A DNA stretch of 46,467 bases. It comes from JAJISG01 sp964347345 (lineage in GTDB: Archaea; Thermoplasmatota; Thermoplasmata; RBG-16-68-12; JAJISG01). The stretch covers positions 1-46,467 of the forward strand of contig CAYFYB010000012.1 of the NCBI GenBank assembly GCA_964347345.1, read 5' to 3'. This document shows, piece after piece, positions 40,285 through 46,467 of this stretch. The position numbers were made by a program, and so were the translations under genes. The notes under the pieces were generated by a model that saw only the letters and a program-made list of their open reading frames with translations, was not told the DNA's origin and did no database searches. Positions within the stretch are counted from its first letter, which is position 1. Every line of letters begins with the position of its first letter.

Positions 40285-40938
40285 TCAGGGGAAGCGCCAT
40301 ATGACCACGAAGCCCAGGAGCCAGCCGCCCAGGCCCGCCAGTCTGTAGTAGATGTCGTAGTTCGGGAAGGCGTACGGGGCCAAGACTGCCAGCGCGAGGG
40401 AGAGGAGGATAGCGGAGACCCATACTGTGGGCTTCTCCTTCAGGGACTCTGGCAATATCTTGGAGAACACACGAATGATGGCGAAGCTCCCGCCGATGGC
40501 CATGATGAGCTGCTCGCTCAGAACGGCAGCCGTGGACTGGGGTCCCGTAAAGGCCTGAAACACGTCAACGATGATGCTGTAAACGAGGTACCCGGCATAT
40601 CCGATGAAGCCAGCCGCCAGCAGTATCTTGATGACTACCCAGAAATTCTTCAGTTCAAACCTGTCCCTGAGGGACCTGTATAGCAGGGTCGGGGAGGCCC
40701 CTCTGAGGCCCACGACCAGGGCCACGAAGGGGAGGAAGAAGAGAGGCTCAGTCAGAGCAAGCCATACAACGTAGACTGAGACACCCATCACACCCAAGAC
40801 GAGGGCAAGGAGGGCATAGAGCTTCCACTTCGTGACCTCTTCCGTCAGCTTGAAGATGAGAGGAGATAGCAGGATTATCAGGGTGCCTGCAATGAGCATT
40901 CCCGCAAATAGAAAGGCGAGGATTTCTTCATTGGCCAT
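40285..40938 (-). CDS. Seven-helix membrane protein, paralogue of the previous gene
   Basis: This 217-residue protein has about seven hydrophobic segments, including FLFAGMLIAGTLIILLSPLIF, YALLALVLGVMGVSVYVVWLAL, FLPFVALVVGLRGASPTLLY and VSAILLSLALAVLAPYAFP. I do not recognise a family. It is a paralogue of its downstream neighbour in length, segment order and several motifs. A conserved SEQLIMAIG stretch with a membrane-embedded Ser-Glu may be functional. TATA box GTTTATC (about 40965-40972) lies 28-30 bases before ATG 40938, giving a leaderless mRNA. Confidence 0.8.
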   Translation of the reverse strand: MANEEILAFLFAGMLIAGTLIILLSPLIFKLTEEVTKWKLYALLALVLGVMGVSVYVVWLALTEPLFFLPFVALVVGLRGASPTLLYRSLRDRFELKNFWVVIKILLAAGFIGYAGYLVYSIIVDVFQAFTGPQSTAAVLSEQLIMAIGGSFAIIRVFSKILPESLKEKPTVWVSAILLSLALAVLAPYAFPNYDIYYRLAGLGGWLLGFVVIWRFP

Positions 40939-41086
40939 GAGGTTTGAGTCGAAACCTTGAATCTTGATAAACCTTTGGCTAGCACTTCAAGAGGTGATAA
41001 CTGAAGGGGCGTTGGGGCTGAGGAGAGGCAAGGAGCGGTCCTTCAGAAATACTCATAGCCAAGGACTCCATCAGATCTCACGAACC

Positions 41087-42823
41087 TTAGGCCCGCTTCT
41101 TTCCCTGCGCTCGTACGAGAAAGTCCTCGGCCTCCTTAACCGGATCATCGCCCACTATGGGAGGGGAGCATTGGGTCCCAACACAGGCATAGACAGCTGG
41201 AATCGGTTCCTTCGGGTACTGGGCCTCATCGAAGGCAGGCGTCCCCGGGTCCAGGACCTGTACCACCTTCCGAGGGTCGAAAGGCCTGAGGAGGCCCTTG
41301 TGTATCCGCTTCGTCTTCTCGTCTCCCAGATGACCGACCAGCACGAGTCTAAAGGGACCCTCTAAGTGGGCGACCACCGCGAGGGCATAAGAGGAGGCAA
41401 AGATGGAATACTTGGTGTACTGGCCGCTGAAGCCTTCAAGAATCCTTCGGGCGGCATCCTCAAACTCCTCGTTTCCTGTCAACTCACGCAGCTTGAGGAG
41501 AAGGAGTGCAGCGTGGGCATTCTGCACCAACGGTTTCTGGGGCACCTTCAACAGGCCGACGTCTCCCTCCGCCGCCTGCCTATCCATGAGGAGCCCGTCA
41601 TCATCCCGGAGGTCCCTGAGCATTCTATCAGCCAGGGCCTCTGACCTCTCCAGGTAGTGGCCATCCCCCACATGCTCGTACGCTTCCAGGAAGGCCTTGG
41701 AGAGGTACACGTAGTCCGAAAGCAACCCGCGGACATGGGAACCTCCGTCCCAGTAGTGGTAGAGGCCCCCATCCTCGCCCATAAGGCGCTCCTCCATGGC
41801 AAGCAGGCTGGCCACAGCCGCATCCAGGTACGTATCATCCCCAAGGACGGCGCTGGCGAGGAGGTAAGTCGATATGGCTTGCCCGTTCAGGTCAGCATAG
41901 AGAGTCCTGTCGATATACGGTGCCTTCGCGCCTGATCTCCCATCCTCCGCGAGCTTGTAGTACTCCTCATCGGCATCCTGACTCCCATAGAAACCTCCTT
42001 CGGGACTTCGGAGACTGGCCTCCAGATAACGGAGAACGTCCACCGCCACATCCCTGTACCACTTTTCCCCTGTAAGAGCATGGGCCTGGAGGTAGTTCCT
42101 CAGAAGCCCGACGTTCACGTCCAACATCTTCTCGTAGTGGGGCTCGCTCCAATCCCTGGTCACGGAGTAGCGGAAGAAGCCGCCCTCGACGGCGTCGTAC
42201 ATGCCACCGCCAGCCATGGCCCCCAGGGTCTTCTCAACCATCCTCTGGAACTGCCTGTTGCCTGACATCTTGAACTGATACAGGACGAGGTCAATCACGT
42301 CCGGCTGGGGAAACTTTGGGGCGCCCCCGAACCCCCCATAGAGTTCGTCGTACTGCTGGAGCACGTTACCCAGAACATCCTCCACCACCTCAAGGTTCAG
42401 CGGGCCCTTCGCCTGGTCAACCACGGCCTCCCGGGGCATCTTCCTCTCCTCTGGCTTCCCGCGGGCACTCTCGTAGTAGCCCTTCACCTGCATGAGGGTC
42501 CTCTTCATCTGCTCCGGGGGGATGTAAGTGCCACCGGCGATGACGTCCCCTTCAGCGTCCAAGAAGGCTGTGGTGGGATATCCACCGAAGTTGTACCTCT
42601 CCCGGATGTCTGGCCTCTTGTCTATGTCGACCCGGATGGCGACGAAACTGTCGTTGATGAGCTTGATTATCTCGTCGTCGGAGTAGCTGGTGTCGTCCAT
42701 TACGTGGCACCAGTGGCACCACACTGCCGAGAGATCCAGGAGAATCGGTTTCTTTGCCTTTCTGGATTCCTCGAAGGCCTCCTCCTCCCACTCTCGCCAG
42801 TGGATGTCTGTGTGCTTCCCCAT
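41087..42823 (-). CDS. DUF255 (YyaL/SSP411-like) thioredoxin-domain protein
   Basis: The protein has 578 residues. It starts with a DUF255 thioredoxin-like domain, whose active site is Cys36-His-Trp-Cys39 in SAVWCHWCHVMDDTSYSDDE. The rest is a glycoside-hydrolase-like alpha/alpha barrel (GGMYDAVEGGFFRYSVTRDWSEPHYEKML, GGFYGSQDADEEYY, YVYLSKAFLEAYE). The family, related to mammalian SPATA20, has no settled function. It is somewhat shorter than the usual about 650-700 residues. Thioredoxin-like chemistry on large substrates is assumed by annotation only. It stands alone between the membrane-protein pair and complex I genes. Confidence 0.92.
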   Translation of the reverse strand: MGKHTDIHWREWEEEAFEESRKAKKPILLDLSAVWCHWCHVMDDTSYSDDEIIKLINDSFVAIRVDIDKRPDIRERYNFGGYPTTAFLDAEGDVIAGGTYIPPEQMKRTLMQVKGYYESARGKPEERKMPREAVVDQAKGPLNLEVVEDVLGNVLQQYDELYGGFGGAPKFPQPDVIDLVLYQFKMSGNRQFQRMVEKTLGAMAGGGMYDAVEGGFFRYSVTRDWSEPHYEKMLDVNVGLLRNYLQAHALTGEKWYRDVAVDVLRYLEASLRSPEGGFYGSQDADEEYYKLAEDGRSGAKAPYIDRTLYADLNGQAISTYLLASAVLGDDTYLDAAVASLLAMEERLMGEDGGLYHYWDGGSHVRGLLSDYVYLSKAFLEAYEHVGDGHYLERSEALADRMLRDLRDDDGLLMDRQAAEGDVGLLKVPQKPLVQNAHAALLLLKLRELTGNEEFEDAARRILEGFSGQYTKYSIFASSYALAVVAHLEGPFRLVLVGHLGDEKTKRIHKGLLRPFDPRKVVQVLDPGTPAFDEAQYPKEPIPAVYACVGTQCSPPIVGDDPVKEAEDFLVRAQGKKRA

Positions 42824-42883
42824 GTCCGTTCTACGTTGAGGGCTCCATAAGAAGGTTTGGAGGAGGGGATTACCCAGGAGTCG

Positions 42884-44434
42884 CTAGCCAAATAGAGACC
42901 TGGCCGCCTGGGACACGAAGTCCAGGAATGGGAAAGCGAGAACGCCAGTGGCGATCGTCCCCAACGATGCCAGCAAGATAGCGGTACCGAAGGCCTTCGG
43001 CACCTTAACAGACTCCTTGGGCCCCTCGAGAACGTACATGTGCTTGATGACCCTGGCATAATAGTAAAGGGAGAGGGCACTGTTCAGGACGCCCGCAACG
43101 GCTAGGGATGCCATCCACTCGGATCCGGGTACCTGGGCGGCCCTGATGGCCGACCAGAAGAGTATGAACTTGCTGACGAAACCGCCCAGGGGAGGGATGC
43201 CCGCCAGGGAGAGCAGCATGATCATCATGCCGAAGGCCATGAGGGGCATTCTCCTCGCCAGGCCGCTGAAATCATCGAGCTTCTCCCCGATGAGGAGGGC
43301 CCCCGTCAGTGCGACGAAGATGAAGGCCCCGCCCTTCATGAAGACGTAGACGAAGAGGTGGTACAACCCCCCGGCCATCGAGAAGCTTGCGATATCAGAG
43401 CTGGGATGACTGCCAACGACGACCGCGATGAGAACGTAGCCCGCGTGCCCGATGCTGGAGTATGCCAGCATCCTCTTCACGCTCTTTTGCGGCAGGGCGG
43501 CCACGTTACCTACAGTCATGGTGGCAATGGCCAGTATTCCCAGGGCGAAGGCCCACTGCTCCGCAGTTCCGACGAGGGCTATCAGGAACACCCGGAAGAG
43601 GGCCACGAATCCCATAATCTTGGACGCGGTGCTCAGGAGGGTTGTGATGGTGGTGGGCGCCCCCTCGTAGACGTCCGGTACCCACATGTGGAAGGGCACC
43701 GTCGCCACCTTGAAGCCAAAGCCTGCGATGAGGAGGACGAGGGCCAGGACGACTACGGGCTGGAAGGTGGCGAGGCCGTCGGCCATGGTAACTCTGAGGA
43801 CTCGCAGGTCTGTGTACGTGCTCGAGAGGCCCTGGGCGCTGCCCACGTGGCTGCCGACGCCGTAGATGAGGGATATGCCGAAAAGGATGAGGGCCGAGCT
43901 TACGACGCCTATGATGAAGAACTTCATGGCGGCCTCTGTGGAGCTTCGATCCCGCTTGCGGTAAGCCGCGAGGGCGAAGGTGGCGATGCTGGCCATCTCG
44001 AAGGAGAGGTAGAGGACGAAGAGGTCCGTGGCGGCTGCCACGAGCATCATGCCCACCAGAGAGATCAGAAGGAGGCCGTAGTATTCCCCTGGATTCCTGT
44101 CGTCCTCCCGCAGGAAGGCCCTGGAGGCCAGGACGATGAGGATGCCGGTCAGAGTGATGGTCAGGAAGAAGAAGAGGGTGAAGGTATTGACCTCCATCAT
44201 CAGCTCCCTTACCTCCACCTCCACCGGCGTCGTCCAAAGCTCGAGGCCCAACCGAGACAGCAGGCCGAGGCCCGCCATGTCGAGGGCGGGTATGATGGCC
44301 AGTATCAGGCCCACGAGGGCGATGTCGGCAAACCTGGCCTTCCTCTTGACGACAAAGGTGAGGGCGATGAGGAGGAAGCCGAAGAAGGCCAGAATGATGA
44401 CGGGGGACAGGACCAGCCAGTCAGGGTACGGCAT
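42884..44434 (-). CDS. nuoN: NADH-quinone oxidoreductase (complex I) subunit N
   Basis: This 516-residue membrane protein of the Mrp/complex I antiporter-like family has about 14 transmembrane helices. Recognisable parts are LYLSFEMASIATFALAAYRKRD, PFHMWVPDVYEGAPT, KRMLAYSSIGHAGYVLIAVV and SLAGIPPLGGFVSKFILF, the N-type signature. It forms part of the proton-pumping membrane arm. The start ATG immediately follows the nuoM stop, so the order nuoM-like, nuoM, nuoN is co-transcribed. This is the last gene of the cluster at this end. Confidence 0.94.
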   Translation of the reverse strand: MPYPDWLVLSPVIILAFFGFLLIALTFVVKRKARFADIALVGLILAIIPALDMAGLGLLSRLGLELWTTPVEVEVRELMMEVNTFTLFFFLTITLTGILIVLASRAFLREDDRNPGEYYGLLLISLVGMMLVAAATDLFVLYLSFEMASIATFALAAYRKRDRSSTEAAMKFFIIGVVSSALILFGISLIYGVGSHVGSAQGLSSTYTDLRVLRVTMADGLATFQPVVVLALVLLIAGFGFKVATVPFHMWVPDVYEGAPTTITTLLSTASKIMGFVALFRVFLIALVGTAEQWAFALGILAIATMTVGNVAALPQKSVKRMLAYSSIGHAGYVLIAVVVGSHPSSDIASFSMAGGLYHLFVYVFMKGGAFIFVALTGALLIGEKLDDFSGLARRMPLMAFGMMIMLLSLAGIPPLGGFVSKFILFWSAIRAAQVPGSEWMASLAVAGVLNSALSLYYYARVIKHMYVLEGPKESVKVPKAFGTAILLASLGTIATGVLAFPFLDFVSQAARSLFG

Positions 44435-45988
44435 CTAGACCACCCCTGCCATGGACTCAAAGAGAACTCTGGTCCAGTCCGAAAACAGGTCCATCAGGGG
44501 GGTTGGAAAGACGCCGAAGAGGGCGAAGAGAGCTGCCAGCACACCCAGGGGCACGATCTCGTAGCCGGCGATGTCCTTGAGGGTGCCAAGCTTCTCGTTG
44601 AAGGGTCCGTGAACAGCTCGCTGTACGGCAAACAGGTAGTAGGCCGCCGTCAGAACCACCGTCAGGACGGGCACCAAGACCCATAACCCGAAGGCTTCGT
44701 AGGTCCCCAGGAACACAGTGAACTCCGCCACGAAACCCACCAATCCTGGAAGCCCTAGGGAGGCCAGGAAGGAGATGATTATGAAACCAGCGAGGAGCGG
44801 GACCCTATTCATTATACCGCCTAGCTCGGAGATGTTCCGGGTTCCAAGGCGGTGGCCCACGGATCCGGCCACCATGAAGAGGGCGGCGGATATGAGACCG
44901 TGGGCGAACATCTGGTAGATGGCCCCGGTCATGCCCATCACGCCCCTGAACTCCCCAGGGGAGCCGTTGCTGAAGGCGAAGAGGGCCGCACCGATGCCCA
45001 GCATCACGATGCCCATGTGGCTGATGCTCGAGTTGGCGATGAGCCTCTTAAGGTCATCCTGAGCGAGACATACCATGGCGCCATAGATGATGCTCACCGT
45101 TCCGACAACGGCGAAGACCCAGAAGAGGTCCGAAGAGGCCTGGGGCAGCATCTGCACGTTGACCCTTATGAGCCCATAACCGCCCATCTTCAGGAGGACA
45201 CCGGCCAGGAGGACGGAGCCCGCCGTCGGGGCCTCCACGTGAGCGTCAGGCAGCCACGTGTGGAAGGGTACCATGGGCAGCTTGGTCCCGAAGCCGATGA
45301 GGAGGGCCACGAATAGGAGCTCCTGCACAACCCCCACGGGGATGGGGTTGGTCTGTATGATTGCGATGATGTTGAAACCGTTCACGCCCCCTCCCATGTA
45401 GTAGTAGAACGCGACGATTCCCAGGAGGACCAGGAGGCTGGCGGCCTGAGTGTACAGGAAGAACTTGAGGGCCGCGTACCTCTTCCTGGGGCCGCCCCAG
45501 ATGGCGATCAGGAAGTACATCGGCACGAGCTGGAGTTCCCAGAATACGAAGAAGAGGAAGAAGTCCAGGGCGACGAAGACTCCCAGAATGGTGGTCTCCA
45601 TGATGAGGAGGAGGGAGTAGAACTCCCGCACTCGGTGGGCCTCGTCCCAGGAGAAGATCATGGCCAGGGGGGCGAGGATGGTCGTGAGGAGGACAAGGGA
45701 GAAGGAGAGCTCGTCCACTCCCACCCTGTAGAAGACGTTGATGTGAGGGATCCAGAGGGCCTCTTCGTAGGCCCTGTAACGCCCCGTGGCGGGGTCTGAA
45801 CTCAGAGCAAGCAGGTCCGGCCTCAGGAAGCCCACGAGGAGATAGAGGGACAGAGCCAGGGGAACGAGGGAGAAGGCTGCGGCCAATACCCTCACACTGT
45901 TCTCCCTTCGGGCCAGCAGATACGTTAGGAGGGCGCCGATGGCAGGAACGAGAAGCATCAGGCTCAGGATGGGGAGCTGGATGGCCAC
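44435..45988 (-). CDS. nuoM: NADH-quinone oxidoreductase (complex I) subunit M
   Basis: This 517-residue antiporter-like membrane subunit has about 14 helices. Typical M-type segments are FVFWELQLVPMYFLIAIWGGPRK with the conserved helix-5 glutamate, PFHTWLPDAHVEAPTAGSVLLAGVLLKMGGYGLIR, RLIANSSISHMGIVMLG and GLPGLVGFVAEFTVFLGTY. The start is GTG 45988, directly behind the TGA of the upstream M-like gene. NADH-module genes (nuoE/F/G) are not in the window, so the electron donor of this complex (NADH, ferredoxin or F420) is unknown. Confidence 0.95.
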   Translation of the reverse strand: MAIQLPILSLMLLVPAIGALLTYLLARRENSVRVLAAAFSLVPLALSLYLLVGFLRPDLLALSSDPATGRYRAYEEALWIPHINVFYRVGVDELSFSLVLLTTILAPLAMIFSWDEAHRVREFYSLLLIMETTILGVFVALDFFLFFVFWELQLVPMYFLIAIWGGPRKRYAALKFFLYTQAASLLVLLGIVAFYYYMGGGVNGFNIIAIIQTNPIPVGVVQELLFVALLIGFGTKLPMVPFHTWLPDAHVEAPTAGSVLLAGVLLKMGGYGLIRVNVQMLPQASSDLFWVFAVVGTVSIIYGAMVCLAQDDLKRLIANSSISHMGIVMLGIGAALFAFSNGSPGEFRGVMGMTGAIYQMFAHGLISAALFMVAGSVGHRLGTRNISELGGIMNRVPLLAGFIIISFLASLGLPGLVGFVAEFTVFLGTYEAFGLWVLVPVLTVVLTAAYYLFAVQRAVHGPFNEKLGTLKDIAGYEIVPLGVLAALFALFGVFPTPLMDLFSDWTRVLFESMAGVV

Positions 45989-46467
45989 TCACCCACCTCC
46001 TGATGCCGCCACCAGGGAACTCTCAAGGACCCCACTGAAGGGGTATATCTGGTCCACCCAGAGAGCGGGCCAGAGGGCCGTGAGGATGATGAAGACGGTG
46101 ACCAGGGCCATGGGCAGATACTCATCCAGATGCAGATCCCTGACCTCCCCCAGGGATGGGTTGAAGTTACCCAGGAGCACGCGGTGCATGGTCCACAGGT
46201 AGTAGGCCCCGGTGAGGACGACGGCAACGAGGGGTAGGATGATGAGGTTCTTGAGGTCCAAGGGGAACCCGGCGTAGGTCCCCGTGAAGACCATGAATTC
46301 GCTTATGAAGCTGTTCAGTCCGGGCAGCCCCAGGGATGCTAGGAAGCTGACGATGAGGAGGGAGGCGAACAGGGGCATCTTGGAGCCCAACCCTCGCAGG
46401 AGAGGGATCTCTCGGCTGCCCGTGCAGTGCTTGACCGCACCCGCCAGCATGAACAGGACGGCTGTTA
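45989..46467 (-). CDS. Second NuoM-like complex I subunit, C-terminal part (cut by window edge)
   Basis: This is the C-terminal 158 residues of another antiporter-like subunit; the frame is open to the window end. GLPGLNSFISEFMVFTGTY and LVAVVLTGAYYLWTMHRVLLGN are M-type. A NuoL would show GIPPLSGFWSKDEI at this place and a longer C-terminal lateral helix. Two M-like subunits in a row are therefore present. Its stop TGA is followed directly by the nuoM start. Confidence 0.88.
   Translation of the reverse strand, partial: TAVLFMLAGAVKHCTGSREIPLLRGLGSKMPLFASLLIVSFLASLGLPGLNSFISEFMVFTGTYAGFPLDLKNLIILPLVAVVLTGAYYLWTMHRVLLGNFNPSLGEVRDLHLDEYLPMALVTVFIILTALWPALWVDQIYPFSGVLESSLVAASGGG

Noticed and set aside
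43358..44686. 442-codon plus-strand open frame rich in Glu, Asp and His
   Set aside because: Antisense to nuoN and nuoM. The odd composition is the complement of hydrophobic codons.
45989..46467. Reading the edge gene as NuoL
   Set aside because: The motif GLPGLNSFISEF is M-type and the long C-terminal lateral helix of NuoL is absent.
1..46467. CRISPR arrays, insertion sequences, prophage or integrase genes
   Set aside because: No regularly spaced repeats, transposase or integrase frames were seen; the window looks like a stable chromosomal core with metabolic genes.

Overview
The window is about 46.5 kb of archaeal chromosome. Archaeal markers are ribosomal proteins L21e, L31e, L39e and S19e, RNA polymerase Rpb4, Alba, aIF6, Sec61-beta, PDCD5, Pus10, NreA, DUF655, DUF373 and DUF835. 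Many genes have a TATA box about 25-32 bases upstream of the start codon (leaderless or nearly so), and the serine tRNAs lack an encoded CCA. The gene mix (DUF835, TrmB, KaiC-like ATPase, menaquinone-type genes, beta-oxidation, complex I) fits a respiring, heterotrophic euryarchaeote, perhaps a Thermoplasmatota-related lineage. The lineage is an inference from gene content only.

Layout. 1-700: 3' part of a tRNA-Ser and a SnoaL-like gene that appears to start at ATA. 1.1-3.7 kb: overlapping minus-strand cassette nreA, nudix hydrolase and SPL-like radical SAM protein. 3.7-6.5 kb: information-processing operon pus10-rpl21e-rpoF-DUF655, with alba upstream. 6.6-10.6 kb: secG/Sec61-beta, a tRNA-Ser(CGA) with an enlarged T-loop, a MoaD/ThiS-like protein, glycine decarboxylase gcvPA-gcvPB, and mptE. 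10.6-13.4 kb: two gene-poor tracts around a small membrane protein, then DUF373 and an MBL hydrolase. 13.4-15.4 kb: rps19e-pdcd5-rpl39e-rpl31e-aif6. 15.6-22.2 kb: an isoprenoid/quinone region holding ubiX-trmB-GGR on the plus strand and prenyl synthase-methyltransferase-GGR on the minus strand, with an aCPSF-type nuclease between. 22.3-25.9 kb: KaiC-like ATPase, an unrecognised 434-residue protein with terpene-synthase-like acidic motifs, a perfect inverted repeat, and a divergent membrane DUF835 protein. 26-27.3 kb: thioredoxin and Mrp/NBP35. 27.3-35.4 kb: fatty-acid/acyl-CoA degradation island. 35.5-39.5 kb: glcF-glcE-glcD-type 2-hydroxyacid dehydrogenase. 39.5-41 kb: two tandem paralogous membrane proteins. 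41-42.8 kb: DUF255 thioredoxin-fold protein. 42.9 kb to the end: complex I antiporter-like subunits N, M and a second M-like subunit cut by the window edge.

How it fits together. Acyl-CoA synthetase, acyl-CoA dehydrogenase, the hydratase/dehydrogenase fusion and thiolase make a nearly complete beta-oxidation set. The Glc-type dehydrogenase and complex I would deliver electrons to a membrane quinone. The prenyl synthase, UbiX, the UbiE-like methyltransferase and two geranylgeranyl reductases are plausible parts of quinone and/or ether-lipid synthesis.

The observations most worth a second look are the apparent non-standard start codons (ATA, CTG, ATC) at positions where related proteins normally begin, the DDxxD protein with its palindromic divergent promoter, the tRNA-Ser T-loop insertion, and the quinone gene neighbourhood containing its own TrmB regulator.
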